DNA of 64,000 nt from DATARH01 sp036008175 (GCA_036008175.1 DASYOB010000139.1:23877-87876), one strand, 5' to 3'. Shown: positions 53,270 through 62,922, counted from the stretch's first letter. Numbers and translations are program-made. Notes: a model not told the origin generated them from the letters alone.

Positions 53270-54586
53270 ATGAACCTGCGCCGTGCGAGGTGGTCGGCCT
53301 TCGGGGCATTGATGTTGGCGGCGTTGCTCGCGCTTCCCGCGGCCCGGGCCGACGAGCCGACGAAGACATTGAAGATTGGCGTCGTCTACGACCTGACCGG
53401 GCCGTTCGCCGGCGGCGGTTCGGACCTGCATTACCTCGGCGCCAAGATCATGATCGACTGGTTCAACGCGCATGGCGGTGTCGACGGCTACAAAATCGAC
53501 GCGATCTACGCCGACGCGCAGAGCAAGCCCGATGTCGCGATCAACGAGGCGGTCCGGCTGATCGAGCAGGAACATGTCGACATGCTGCTCGGCTTTTACT
53601 CATCGGCCGAGTGCGTGCCGGCGGCGGCCCGGATCGAGCAGTTCAAGAAATTCATGTGGATTACCACCTGCATCGCCTCGCCGGTGCTGGAAGGGCGCAA
53701 TCTGCAATACGTCTTCCGGCCGCAGCCCTACGGCGCGCAATGGGGCCTGACCTCGGCCGCGATGGTCGCGGCCTATTCCAAGGCGCAGCTCGGCAAGGAC
53801 CCGAAGGATCTGCGCGTCGCCATCATCCACGAGGACGGGCCCTACGGCACCGACGTCGCCAAGGGCAGCGCCGAAGGCGCGGCGAAGGCCGGTTTCCAGG
53901 TAACTCTGAACGAAGGCTATACCGCCTCGGCCCCCGACTTGTCCTCGCTCGTCACCAAGCTGAAGCGGGCTCGGCCCGACGTGATCTTCCACACCGGCTA
54001 TAACCCGGACATCACCCTGTTCCTGCGCCAGGCGCGCGAACTGGGCTTGCATTTCGACACCCTGGTCGGCCATGGCGCCGGCTACACGGTTTATTCCAAG
54101 CTCAAGGAAACGGTCGGCACCGATGCCAATTATTTCTTCGACGTCGATCCGATCTCGATCTGGCAGACCAACGAGAAAGCGCTCGACCCGAGCCTGCCGC
54201 CAATGATCCAGATGGTCGGTGACGCATACATGAAGGCAAAACCCGATACGATCATCAAATCGGCGCATGTCGGTATGGCGGCGTCGAACACCTACCTGTT
54301 CCTGCACGATGTCCTGCCGCGCGCGATCAAGCAATATGGCGGCATCACCCCCGACGATCTGCGCCAGGCGGCGCTCGACACCGATCTCGGCGACGGCAAG
54401 ACGATGCTCGGCTTTGGCGTCAAGTTCGAGAAGCCGGGCGACAAGATGGCTGGCCAGAACGACCGCGCCTATCCGGTCATCGTGCAATATATCGACGACA
54501 AGGCCTATGTGGTCTGGCCCAAGGAGCAGCAGGAGCGCGAGCCGGTACTGAAGCTGCCGGAAACGTCGCCCTACGCCGAGAAGTGA
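53270..54586 (+). CDS. Branched-chain amino acid-type ABC transporter substrate-binding protein
   Basis: A 438-residue periplasmic binding protein of the Leu/Ile/Val type. A signal peptide ends near ARA (about residue 24); the mature part starts TLKIGVVYDLTGPFAGGGSDLHYLGAKI and has VDMLLGFYSSAECVPAAARIEQ. It is the first gene of a complete importer, followed by two ATPases and two permeases. It starts 23 nt after the tRNA-Sec, so read-through transcription from selC is possible. The ligand is not fixed; amino acids, amides, urea or aromatic acids are all known for this group. Confidence 0.9.
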   Translation: MNLRRARWSAFGALMLAALLALPAARADEPTKTLKIGVVYDLTGPFAGGGSDLHYLGAKIMIDWFNAHGGVDGYKIDAIYADAQSKPDVAINEAVRLIEQEHVDMLLGFYSSAECVPAAARIEQFKKFMWITTCIASPVLEGRNLQYVFRPQPYGAQWGLTSAAMVAAYSKAQLGKDPKDLRVAIIHEDGPYGTDVAKGSAEGAAKAGFQVTLNEGYTASAPDLSSLVTKLKRARPDVIFHTGYNPDITLFLRQARELGLHFDTLVGHGAGYTVYSKLKETVGTDANYFFDVDPISIWQTNEKALDPSLPPMIQMVGDAYMKAKPDTIIKSAHVGMAASNTYLFLHDVLPRAIKQYGGITPDDLRQAALDTDLGDGKTMLGFGVKFEKPGDKMAGQNDRAYPVIVQYIDDKAYVVWPKEQQEREPVLKLPETSPYAEK

Positions 54587-54596
54587 TGCCGCTCCC

Positions 54597-55349
54597 GTGC
54601 TCGAGGTCGAGGGGCTGGTCAAGCGGTTTGGCGGCTTCACCGCTGTCAACAATGTCTCCTTCGCGGTCGGTGCCGGCGAGATCCTCGGGCTGATCGGGCC
54701 TAACGGTTCGGGCAAGAGCACCATCTTCAATCTCTTGTCCGGCACCTTGCCGCCGACCGCCGGCGCGATCCGCTTCGACGGGCGCGACATCGCCGGCCGC
54801 CCGCCGCACCGCATCATCAATCAGGGGATCGGCCGTACCTTTCAGATCCCGCGGCCGTTCCGGCGGCTGTCGCTGTTCGACAACGTCATGCTCGCCGGTT
54901 ATTTCGGCCAGGGGCGGCATTCGCGGGCGCGAGCGGCCGAGGCGGCGGAGCGGGCGCTGGGGCTGGTCGGGCTGCCCGCCGACCGCGCGACCTCGATCGC
55001 CGGGCTGGGCGCCGCCGGGCTGAAGAAGCTCGAACTCGCCAAGGCGCTCGCGACCGGACCCAAACTTCTGCTCGCCGACGAAAGCCTCGGCGGGCTCGAC
55101 GAAGCCGAGATGGAGCAGGCGGCGGAAATGCTGCAGCGCATCCGTCGCGAGCTCGGGATCACGATCATCTGGGTCGAGCACATCATGGGCGTCCTGATGC
55201 GCATCGTCGACCGGGTGATCGTGCTCGATCACGGCGAGAAAATCGCCGAGGGCCTGCCGTCCGAGGTGGCGGCCGATCCGCGCGTCATCCAGGTTTATCT
55301 CGGCACTGACGCCAATGCGGTCCAGGCGGCCGCTGCGCGCGCTGTCTGA
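54597..55349 (+). CDS. livG: Branched-chain amino acid-type ABC transporter ATPase LivG
   Basis: A 250-residue ATPase of the LivG group. Walker A is GPNGSGKST, there is the LivG-type RTFQIPRPFRRLS region, and Walker B shows LLADESLGGLDEAE; the usual signature LSGGQ is replaced by IAGLGAAGLKKLELAKAL. That altered signature could affect ATP use and is worth noting. The start is GTG, 10 nt after the upstream stop. It acts with LivF, LivH and LivM. Confidence 0.88.
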   Translation: MLEVEGLVKRFGGFTAVNNVSFAVGAGEILGLIGPNGSGKSTIFNLLSGTLPPTAGAIRFDGRDIAGRPPHRIINQGIGRTFQIPRPFRRLSLFDNVMLAGYFGQGRHSRARAAEAAERALGLVGLPADRATSIAGLGAAGLKKLELAKALATGPKLLLADESLGGLDEAEMEQAAEMLQRIRRELGITIIWVEHIMGVLMRIVDRVIVLDHGEKIAEGLPSEVAADPRVIQVYLGTDANAVQAAAARAV

Positions 55350-55360
55350 ACCGCGCTCGA

Positions 55361-56065
55361 ATGCTTGCACTCACCGCGATTGACGCTGGCTATGGCAGCT
55401 TTCAGGCGCTGTTCGGTGTCTCGCTCGAAGTCCGTCTCGGTGAGGCGGTGGCGGTGATCGGGCCAAACGGCGCCGGCAAGACCACCTTGATGCGAGTGAT
55501 CTCCGGGCTGATCCGGCCGCGCTGCGGCCAGATCGTCTTCGACGATGCCGATCTGCTGGCGGTGCCGGCGCATCGCATTGTTGATCTCGGTATCGCCCAT
55601 GTGCCGGAGAACCGGCGCCTCTTCCCGCGCATGAGCGTCGAAGACAATCTGCGCATGGGCGCGTTCACACCGCGCGCGCGGGCGCGATTCCATGAGCGCC
55701 GCGCCTTTGTCTTCGAGCTGTTTCCGCGCCTTCAGGAGCGCCGGCGGCAATTCGCCGGTACACTGTCCGGGGGTGAGCAGCAGATGTGCGCGATCGGCCG
55801 CGCGCTGATGTCGGAGCCAAAAATGCTGCTGCTCGACGAGCCCTCGGCCGGTCTTGCCCCGGTCATCGTGCAGCAGGTCTTCGCCCTCGTCGAACGTATC
55901 CGCGCCAGCGGCCTCACCGTGCTGATCGTCGAACAGAACGTCCGCCAGGTGCTGCGCGTCGTCGACCGCGCCTACCTGCTCGAAGCCGGCGCCATCCGCT
56001 CCAGCGGCAACGCCGAAGAATTGCTGGCGAGCAAAGCCATTCACGAAGCCTATCTCGGCGTCTGA
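55361..56065 (+). CDS. livF: Branched-chain amino acid-type ABC transporter ATPase LivF
   Basis: A 234-residue ATPase of the LivF group with Walker A (GPNGAGKTT), the LivF opening LALTAIDAGYGSFQALFGV, LSGGEQQMCAIGRALMSEPKMLLLDEPSAGLAP (signature plus Walker B) and a closing YLLEAGAIRSSG. It has a full signature, in contrast to its LivG partner. The gene lies 11 nt after livG and 20 nt before livH. Confidence 0.92.
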   Translation: MLALTAIDAGYGSFQALFGVSLEVRLGEAVAVIGPNGAGKTTLMRVISGLIRPRCGQIVFDDADLLAVPAHRIVDLGIAHVPENRRLFPRMSVEDNLRMGAFTPRARARFHERRAFVFELFPRLQERRRQFAGTLSGGEQQMCAIGRALMSEPKMLLLDEPSAGLAPVIVQQVFALVERIRASGLTVLIVEQNVRQVLRVVDRAYLLEAGAIRSSGNAEELLASKAIHEAYLGV

Positions 56066-56085
56066 CCCGGAGCGCTACGGAAGCA

Positions 56086-56958
56086 ATGTTTGGCATGTTC
56101 GACATCTACCTCCTGGAGGCGCTGTTGAGCGGGTTGCTGCTCGGCGGCGTCTTTGCGCTGCTGGCGCTGGGACTCAATCTGGTCTTCGGCGTCATCGATG
56201 TCGTGTGGATCTGCTACGCCGAGCTGATCATGCTCGGCATGTACGGGATGTATTTTCTCTATGTCACCTACCACCTCCCGTTCCTGTTAGCGGCGCTAAT
56301 TTGCATCGGCGGCGTCGGCATCCTCGGCGTCGCCTTGCACCTGCTCGTGATCCAGCCTTTGCTGGGCACCGCGCCGATCAACCAATTGCTGGCGACGGGC
56401 GGCGTGCTGTTCTTTCTGCAGAGCGCGGCGACGGTGCTGTTCGGTATCGATTTCCGCAATCTCGGCATTCGTCTGCCGGTACTCGATTTCGCCGGCATGT
56501 ACATCAGCTACGCGCGCTTGTTGGCTTTCGCCGCGGCGTTGGCGGGAATGGTGGCGCTCTATTTGTTCCTCGCACGCAGCTACACCGGGGCAGCGATCCG
56601 CGCGATCGCCCAGGACCGCCAGATCATGCCGCTGATGGGGGTCGATACGCGGCGCATCTATCTCATCACCTCGCTGATTGGCGGCGCGCTGGCCGGGCTC
56701 GCTTCTTGCCTCTTGGTGCTGCAGTACGACGTGCAGCCCTTCGTCGGCCTGACGTTCGGTCCAATCACCTTCCTGATCTGCGTGCTGGGCGGCCTCGGAA
56801 ACATGCTTGGGGGCTTTCTTGCCGCCTTCCTGTTTGCCGAGATCATCTCCGTCTCCGGGCTCTATCTTGACCAGGAATGGGGCTACGTCTTCGGCTTCGC
56901 CGTCTTCGTGGTGCTGATGTTCATCCGCCCGCAGGGCCTCCTGGCGAGGCGCTCATGA
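56086..56958 (+). CDS. livH: Branched-chain amino acid-type ABC transporter permease LivH
   Basis: A 290-residue inner-membrane permease with about eight hydrophobic segments. It opens MFGMFDIYLLEALLSGLLLGGVFALLALGLNLVFGVIDVVW, and has the conserved loop AIRAIAQDRQIMPLMGVDTRRIYLITSLIGGALAG. The stop overlaps the LivM start by 4 nt (ATGA). The start could also be the ATG nine bases later. Confidence 0.92.
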   Translation: MFGMFDIYLLEALLSGLLLGGVFALLALGLNLVFGVIDVVWICYAELIMLGMYGMYFLYVTYHLPFLLAALICIGGVGILGVALHLLVIQPLLGTAPINQLLATGGVLFFLQSAATVLFGIDFRNLGIRLPVLDFAGMYISYARLLAFAAALAGMVALYLFLARSYTGAAIRAIAQDRQIMPLMGVDTRRIYLITSLIGGALAGLASCLLVLQYDVQPFVGLTFGPITFLICVLGGLGNMLGGFLAAFLFAEIISVSGLYLDQEWGYVFGFAVFVVLMFIRPQGLLARRS

Positions 56959-57914
56959 CCCGCGCAGTGCCATGGATTGCGGGGGCAGCGGCGCTGTTGC
57001 TGCTGCCGTTCGTCTACCGTGAGGCCTATCCCCTTCACATAATTGTGCTGATCTTGATCTGGTCGTTCGCCTACACCTCGTGGTCGATCATGGGCTGTTT
57101 CGGGCTCACCTCGCTCGGCCATGGCGGCTTCATGGGCATCGGCGCTTATGTCACGGCACTGCTGTGGAATTATCTGCATGTCAGCCCATGGCTGGGCATT
57201 TGGGTGGCGATGCTGGCGGCCGCGGCGGCGGCCGTGCTGGTCGGCTATCCCTGCTTCCGCATGCGCATCACCGGACATTACTTCGCGCTGCTGACCCTGG
57301 CGTTGAGCGCGATCGTGCTGCAGGTGGTCACCGCGACCCGCGACATCACCGGCGGTTCGCTCGGCTACACGCCCGAGCGCTACCACGGCGGCAGCTCGCT
57401 CTATGCGGTTCAGTTCATCGACAAGGAGACCTGGTACCTGATCGCCCTCGGCGTCTGGGCGGGGGGACTGGCAATCCGCTATGCGGTCGGCCGCAGCATG
57501 CTGCGCTATGCCCTCGAAGCGATCGCCGAGGACGAGGACGCGGCCAGCGCCGCCGGCGTGCACGTCACCCGCGAAAAACTCAAGATCACCCTATTGAGCG
57601 CGATGATGACCGCGTTTGCCGGGGCGCTCTATTGCCAATACCAGATGTTCATCTCTCCCGACACGGTCAGCGGCGTCTCGGTATCACTGCAAATGGTGTT
57701 CGCCGCGGTGGTTGGCGGTCTCTATGTGCCGCTTGGACCGACGGTTGGCGCGGCGATCACGATCCTCATGGCCGAGACGTTGCGAATCTCCTTTGGCACT
57801 GGCGCGGTCGGCTGGGACAATCTGGTCTACGGGACCCTCTTGGTGCTCTTCATCATCTTCCTGCCACAGGGCTTGCTGGGCTCGGTGCAGGAGCGGCTGT
57901 CGGCGCGCCGGTAA
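56955..57914 (+). CDS. livM: Branched-chain amino acid-type ABC transporter permease LivM
   Basis: A 319-residue permease with about ten hydrophobic segments. The typical central part is GLTSLGHGGFMGIGAYVTALLW, followed by FALLTLALSAIVLQV and the coupling loop LEAIAEDEDAASAAGVHVTREKLKI. It overlaps livH and is the last gene of the importer. A short GGAGG/CCTCC hairpin follows the stop at about 57918-57935, without a U run. Confidence 0.92.
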   Translation: MTRAVPWIAGAAALLLLPFVYREAYPLHIIVLILIWSFAYTSWSIMGCFGLTSLGHGGFMGIGAYVTALLWNYLHVSPWLGIWVAMLAAAAAAVLVGYPCFRMRITGHYFALLTLALSAIVLQVVTATRDITGGSLGYTPERYHGGSSLYAVQFIDKETWYLIALGVWAGGLAIRYAVGRSMLRYALEAIAEDEDAASAAGVHVTREKLKITLLSAMMTAFAGALYCQYQMFISPDTVSGVSVSLQMVFAAVVGGLYVPLGPTVGAAITILMAETLRISFGTGAVGWDNLVYGTLLVLFIIFLPQGLLGSVQERLSARR

Positions 57915-57955
57915 GCCGGAGGTCCGGGCCCCTCCGACGATCGAGTAGAGAAGCA

Positions 57956-59479
57956 TTATCGCGGCTGTCGTGGCCGACGCAGGGCAGTCACCCCGAGCAG
58001 CGATAAAACGACAAGCCCGCCGAGCAGCAGCCAGGCCTCGTTGAGGGCGAGGGTCAGCCCGGCATTCTCAACCATTGGAGCGACGAGGTCGCGCGTCGCC
58101 TGGTCGACCGGACCGAGTGGCTGGCCGCTAAACTGGTCGAGCGGCAGCCCGACGAATTGCGCAGCCTGGCGATCGCCAGCCTGCAACCGCTCGGCCAGAT
58201 CAGCAACATGGATCGGCACCCGCTGTTGTATCAGCGTGTCGATGACGCCGAGCCCGATCGCGCCGCCCAGATTACGCATCAAATTGAAGAGGCCGCTTGC
58301 ATCGGCCACCTCGGTCGGCGGCAGCGCACCAAGCGCCAGAGAGGCGGTCGGCAGCAGGCAGAACATGAAAGCGGTGCCACGCGCCACCTGCTGCCATGCG
58401 AGCGCCCAGAAGTCGTCGGCCGGCGCCATGAACCCATTCCCGATCAGCCCGACCGCAAGCAACAGGTAACCGCAGGCTGTCAGCAGACGCGCGTCGCAGC
58501 GCCGCTCCAGCACGGTGGCGACCGGGGCGGCAGCAAGCTGCGCCGCGCCGGTCACCATCATGATCAGGCCGATCTCGAACGGGTCGTGATGGCGCACGAC
58601 GCCAAGGAACAGCGGCAGCATAAAGGTCGCGCCGTAAAGCCCAGCGCCAAGGGCAAAACTCAAGATGCAGCCGAGCGCGAAATTGCGGTGGCGGAAAGCC
58701 GAGAGCTGCACCAGCGGTGCCGGGTGGACAAGGCTCCGGCGCAGGGTAATCGCCCCGCTGCCGAGGCACACCAGCATCAGGGTGAGCATGGCGGGGCTAC
58801 CCCAACCCCGGCTCGGGGCTTCACTCAACACGACTTGTAATCCGGCCAGGAACAGCGCGAGCAGTGGCGCCGCGGCAATGTCAGTCCTGCGCATCCAGCG
58901 CGTTTGCGGCCGCTCTATTGTAACCGCCCAAGCGGCCAGACCGGCCACCACGATCCCAGTTGGTACATTGATCAGGAACAGCCAGTGCCACGAATACCGC
59001 TCGGTGATGAAACCGCCGACCGTCGGTCCCAGGGTCGGCGCCAACATCGCCATGATTCCGGCGATCATCGTCGCGCGTACCCGAGCGGGGCCGTCCTCGA
59101 ACATCAGGAAGACCGCCGAGAATACAAGCGGGATCAAAAAGCCGCCGAAGAAGCCCTGCACGACCCGCGCCGGGATCAGGCCCCAGAACCCGACGGAGAC
59201 CGCGCACAGCGCGCTCGCGGCGGTGAACCCGATCAGGCAGACTACAAAGGCGCCGCGCATGGACAGGGCGCGGGCTATCCAGCCGGTCAGCGGGATCGCG
59301 ACGATCTCGGCCGAAAGATAGGCCGTCTGCACCCAACCGAGACGATCGAGCGGTATTCGCAACGCCGCTTGGATTTCCGGCAGCGAGCTGGCGACGATCT
59401 GGATATCGAGCACGGCCATGAACATGCCGATGCTCATCGCAAGAAAGCCGGCCCAAAGCCGCAGGCCAGAGATAGTCAC
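57956..59479 (-). CDS. MFS drug-efflux protein, DHA2 (EmrB/QacA-like)
   Basis: A 507-residue major facilitator with 14 predicted membrane segments. It opens FLAMSIGMFMAVLDIQIVASSLPEIQAALRIP, the DHA2 motif D1, and has the motif-C-like GLIPARVVQGFFGGFLIPLVFS. DHA2 pumps export drugs, dyes or fatty acids with proton exchange. A periplasmic adaptor (EmrA) gene is not in the window. It converges on livM and is 66 nt upstream of cysK's 3' end on the same strand. Confidence 0.9.
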   Translation of the reverse strand: MTISGLRLWAGFLAMSIGMFMAVLDIQIVASSLPEIQAALRIPLDRLGWVQTAYLSAEIVAIPLTGWIARALSMRGAFVVCLIGFTAASALCAVSVGFWGLIPARVVQGFFGGFLIPLVFSAVFLMFEDGPARVRATMIAGIMAMLAPTLGPTVGGFITERYSWHWLFLINVPTGIVVAGLAAWAVTIERPQTRWMRRTDIAAAPLLALFLAGLQVVLSEAPSRGWGSPAMLTLMLVCLGSGAITLRRSLVHPAPLVQLSAFRHRNFALGCILSFALGAGLYGATFMLPLFLGVVRHHDPFEIGLIMMVTGAAQLAAAPVATVLERRCDARLLTACGYLLLAVGLIGNGFMAPADDFWALAWQQVARGTAFMFCLLPTASLALGALPPTEVADASGLFNLMRNLGGAIGLGVIDTLIQQRVPIHVADLAERLQAGDRQAAQFVGLPLDQFSGQPLGPVDQATRDLVAPMVENAGLTLALNEAWLLLGGLVVLSLLGVTALRRPRQPR

Positions 59480-59545
59480 AGTAGCAAGGGGACGCAGCGA
59501 TCCGGAGCGGATGTCGCTCGCCTTCCCGGCTCGCCCGTAACGCGC

Positions 59546-60592
59546 TCAGGTCTCGAAGCGTGCGCTCGGCGTCGAACGGGAGATCTTCACCTCTTCCTCG
59601 GTCATATCGGCTGGGATATCGGCGAAGAGCGGCGTGCTCAGATATCGCTCACCGGTGTCGGGCAGCATGCAGAGGATCGTCGCCCCCTTGGCCGCGTCCC
59701 GGCAAACCTGAAGCGCCCCGGCAAACGTCGCGCCGGCGGTGATGCCGACAAAGATCCCCTCTTTCTGGGCGAGCTGCCGGCTGCAATTCATCCCGTCGGC
59801 GCCGGGGACCGTCAGAACCCGATCGATCACCTGCATCCCGACCGCATCGGCGGTCAGCTTTGGAATGAAATCCGGGCTCCAGCCCTGCATTGGATGCGGC
59901 TTCCACGCCGTGTGGGCTGTCGTCGCGGAGCCATCGGGCTTGCGTTCCTGGGGGGCACCGCTGGTCAGCATCGGCGCGTCAGCCGGCTCGCAAACGACGA
60001 TCTTGGTATCCGGCCGCTCCTTGGCGAGAACGCGCGCGACACCTTTCAGCGTGCCGCCGGTGCCGAAGCCGGTGACCCAGTAATCCAGAGGCTCGCCCGC
60101 AAAATCGGCGAGGATCTCTCTCGCGGTAGTGCGCGAATGCATGTCGGCGTTGGCCTCGTTCTCGAACTGCCGAGTCAGGAACCAGCCATGCGTCTCGGCG
60201 AGCTCGACGGCCTTCTTGACCATGCCCATGCCGCGTTCGGCGGCCGGCGTCAGCACCACTTTCGCGCCGAGAAAACGCATCAGCTTGCGACGCTCAACGC
60301 TGAACGTTTCGGCCATCGTAACGACCAGCGGATATCCCTTTTGCGCGCAGACCATCGCCAGGCCGATACCGGTATTGCCGCTCGTCGCTTCGATGACGGT
60401 TTGGCCCGGCTTCAGCGTCCCGGTGCGCTCCGCGTCCTCGATCACCCCGAGCGCCAGGCGGTCCTTGACCGACCCCAGAGGATTGAAGGCCTCGATCTTC
60501 ACGAACAGATTCACGTCGGGAGGGGCGAGCTTGCCGATCCTGACGACCGGCGTATTCCCGACGGTTTCGAGGATGTTCGCGAATTTAGCCAT
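59546..60592 (-). CDS. cysK: Cysteine synthase A
   Basis: A 348-residue PLP-dependent O-acetylserine sulfhydrylase. The PLP Lys is in NPLGSVKDR (K43), the substrate loop is TSGNTGIGLA, and the phosphate-binding Gly loop is TGFGTGGTLKG. A ~25-residue insert around SGAPQERKPDGSATTAHTAWK distinguishes this subgroup from the shorter E. coli enzyme. It joins sulfide to O-acetylserine, and related enzymes can use other sulfur donors. It lies 65 nt downstream of the flavin monooxygenase genes. Confidence 0.93.
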   Translation of the reverse strand: MAKFANILETVGNTPVVRIGKLAPPDVNLFVKIEAFNPLGSVKDRLALGVIEDAERTGTLKPGQTVIEATSGNTGIGLAMVCAQKGYPLVVTMAETFSVERRKLMRFLGAKVVLTPAAERGMGMVKKAVELAETHGWFLTRQFENEANADMHSRTTAREILADFAGEPLDYWVTGFGTGGTLKGVARVLAKERPDTKIVVCEPADAPMLTSGAPQERKPDGSATTAHTAWKPHPMQGWSPDFIPKLTADAVGMQVIDRVLTVPGADGMNCSRQLAQKEGIFVGITAGATFAGALQVCRDAAKGATILCMLPDTGERYLSTPLFADIPADMTEEEVKISRSTPSARFET

Positions 60593-60657
60593 GTCAGTTC
60601 CTCTCCTTGAAGGCGCCACGGTATCGGCGATCCGGGCGCCCGAGTGGCCGCGGCGCA

Positions 60658-61569
60658 TTACGCCGCAAACGCCTCAAACACCTGCCGCAGCGCAGTCTTC
60701 TGGTTGCCATCGGCGGCGAGCGGGACGACCACCGGCGTGCGAATACCGGCGGCTCGCCACGCCTCCAAATCGTCTCTAACCTTCGCCGCCGGCCCGAACA
60801 GCGTCGTGTCGGCGAGCCACCGGTCGGTCAGATGCTTCGGAATGTCCTGCTCACGGCCCGCCGCGATAGCGCTTTCGATCGCGCCCATCTCGTCGGCGTA
60901 ACCAGCTTCCTTCCAGTAGTTCCGATAATACGGCAGCAGCGCGTAATTGCTCATCGTGCGCCGAAGCACCGCCTTCGCCTCGGCGATGTCGTCGCAGATG
61001 CAGGTCCTAATGCGGTTGCCGATGAAGAAATCAGAATCAGCGCGCTTCTCGGCCGACAGCACCGACAGCGACGCGGCCATATGCGAGCGGCTGCCGTTGG
61101 CGAAGACCACGCCGCCGGCGATCTCGCCAGCGAGCGCGACCATGCGCTTGCGCAATGCCGCGAGGATGATCGGCGGCAAATCGCCGATCCCATCATAGGA
61201 GCGGAATTTCGAGACAAATGCGCGGATGTCGCCGAGCGGCTTGCCGGGGGTCACTCCCATGCGAACATGGCTTGGGCCGTGAGCGATGCCGATGCCGAAC
61301 TGGAACCGGCCTCCGGAGACCTCATGGATGTACGCCGCGCCGTGGGCAAACTCCTCGACCGTCTGGGCGTAGATTGGCGCGATCGCCGTGGCGAAGGTAA
61401 TGCGCTCGGTGGCGAAGGCCAGCCCGGTGCACTGCGCCATGTTCGCGTAGGAACTCGACACCGAGATCCCGGCAAAGCCTCGTCGCTCGATCTCGCGGGC
61501 AATCTCCAGCGTCGCGCGCCGCTGCCCGGGTTCGGCGATCAGGTTCAGAGCGGGCATCGCGGCGGGCAT
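60658..61569 (-). CDS. LLM-class flavin-dependent oxidoreductase
   Basis: A 303-residue bacterial luciferase-like monooxygenase or F420/FMN oxidoreductase. The TIM-barrel features are ISVSSSYANMAQCTGLAFATERITFATAIAPI, FQFGIGIAHGPSH and PIILAALRKRMVALAGEIAGGVVF. It would use FMNH2 or F420 and oxygen or a second substrate. It starts 3 nt after the stop of the larger monooxygenase gene, so the two are translated from one message. The partner FMN reductase is not in the window. Confidence 0.85.
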   Translation of the reverse strand: MPAAMPALNLIAEPGQRRATLEIAREIERRGFAGISVSSSYANMAQCTGLAFATERITFATAIAPIYAQTVEEFAHGAAYIHEVSGGRFQFGIGIAHGPSHVRMGVTPGKPLGDIRAFVSKFRSYDGIGDLPPIILAALRKRMVALAGEIAGGVVFANGSRSHMAASLSVLSAEKRADSDFFIGNRIRTCICDDIAEAKAVLRRTMSNYALLPYYRNYWKEAGYADEMGAIESAIAAGREQDIPKHLTDRWLADTTLFGPAAKVRDDLEAWRAAGIRTPVVVPLAADGNQKTALRQVFEAFAA

Positions 61570-61572
61570 CGG

Positions 61573-62922
61573 CTACTCGACCGCTTCGCTGAGTACGGGT
61601 TCCTCGAAAGTGCTTTTCGGCCAGGGCAATCCGTAATGCTCGCGCAGGGTTGTGCCGGAATACACCGTGCGGAACAGCCCGCGGCGCTGCAGGATCGGGA
61701 TCACCTCGGCGCTGAACGCGTCGAGTTGCGCCGGCAGCAAAGGCGGCATGATGTTGAAACCGTCCGCCGCGCCGTCATTGAACCAATCCTCGATCAAATT
61801 GGCGATCTGCTCCGGTGTGCCGGCGGTGACGAAATGGCCGCGCGCTCCGGCGAGGTAGCCCAGCAATTGCCGCAATGTCGGCTTGTCGCGTCTGACGAGA
61901 TTCAGAATCACCTCGGTGCGACTGCGCGCCGCCTCGACCGAGCCGGGATCGGGAAAGTCTTCCGGCGCGAGCGGGCAATCGAGCGGCAGATGCGAGAAAT
62001 CATGCCCGCCGAAGCGATTCGACAGGCGCTTGCGCCCGACCTCGGGATCGGTCAGCTCGTTGACCTCGCGCGCCAGACGCTGCGCCTCCGCCTCGGTCGA
62101 TCCGATCATCGCGCTGAGGCCAGGCAGGATCAGCACATGAGCGGGATCTCGCCCCTCGGCCGCCGCCAGCCGTTTCAAATCGCCGTAGAATTCCTGCGCC
62201 GTCGCCTTCGCCATATGCGCGGTGAACACAGCCTCGGCATGCCGCGCCGCGAAACGGCGGCCGGTATCGGACGAGCCCGCCTGCACCAACACCGGCCGGC
62301 CCTGCGGACAGCGCGGCATGTTGAGCGGGCCGGCCACCTGATAGAAGTCGCCGCGGTGGCTGATCGGCCGGATGCGTGTCGGCCGCGCATAGCGCCCGCC
62401 GACCCGGTCATCGATGATCGCGTCCTCGGCCCAGCTGTCCCACAAGGCCTTGACGACCGCCATGAACTCCTCGCCGCGGGCGTAGCGGTCGGCGTGGCTC
62501 ACCTGCGCCGTGCCGCCGAAATTGCGTGCCGCCGTGGCGAGCCACGACGTGACGATGTTCCAGGCGACGCGGCCGTTGCTGATGTGATCGAGCGAGGCGA
62601 ACTGTCGGGCCAGGTTGAAAGGCTCGGTATAGGTGGTCGACGCCGTAGCGATCATTCCGATCCGGCTGGTCGCCACCGCGACGGCCGACAGCACGGTGAT
62701 GGGCTCGAGCCAGGTGCGCGCCGCCTGGGCCACGTCTTCGCCGAGCGCGAGCTGGTCGGCCAGGAAGATCGAGTCGAACAGCGCCGCCTCCGCCCGGCGC
62801 GCCAGGTCCTGATAATAGCGGATATCGGTCAACGGCAGCGGCGAGGAGGCGGGATGCCGCCATGACGCCTCGTGGTGGCCCCGGCTGTGGATGAACAGGT
62901 TGAGGTGCAACTGCCGCTTCAT
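61573..62922 (-). CDS. NtaA/SnaA/DszA-family FMN-dependent monooxygenase
   Basis: A 449-residue luciferase-like monooxygenase. The family start LNLFIHSRGHHEASWRHP, then YYQDLARRAEAALFDSIFLADQL and the FMN-binding WNIVTSWLATAARNFGG and YARGEEFMAVVKALWDSW, place it with NtaA/SnaA/DszA types, which cleave C-N or C-S bonds using FMNH2. Position next to cysK and a second monooxygenase suggests organosulfur use, as inference only. The start at 62922 is preferred over an upstream one without a ribosome site. Confidence 0.87.
   Translation of the reverse strand: MKRQLHLNLFIHSRGHHEASWRHPASSPLPLTDIRYYQDLARRAEAALFDSIFLADQLALGEDVAQAARTWLEPITVLSAVAVATSRIGMIATASTTYTEPFNLARQFASLDHISNGRVAWNIVTSWLATAARNFGGTAQVSHADRYARGEEFMAVVKALWDSWAEDAIIDDRVGGRYARPTRIRPISHRGDFYQVAGPLNMPRCPQGRPVLVQAGSSDTGRRFAARHAEAVFTAHMAKATAQEFYGDLKRLAAAEGRDPAHVLILPGLSAMIGSTEAEAQRLAREVNELTDPEVGRKRLSNRFGGHDFSHLPLDCPLAPEDFPDPGSVEAARSRTEVILNLVRRDKPTLRQLLGYLAGARGHFVTAGTPEQIANLIEDWFNDGAADGFNIMPPLLPAQLDAFSAEVIPILQRRGLFRTVYSGTTLREHYGLPWPKSTFEEPVLSEAVE

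Noticed and set aside
60607..62865. A 752-codon open frame on the plus strand
   Set aside because: It is antisense to the two flavin monooxygenase genes and has no recognisable motif.
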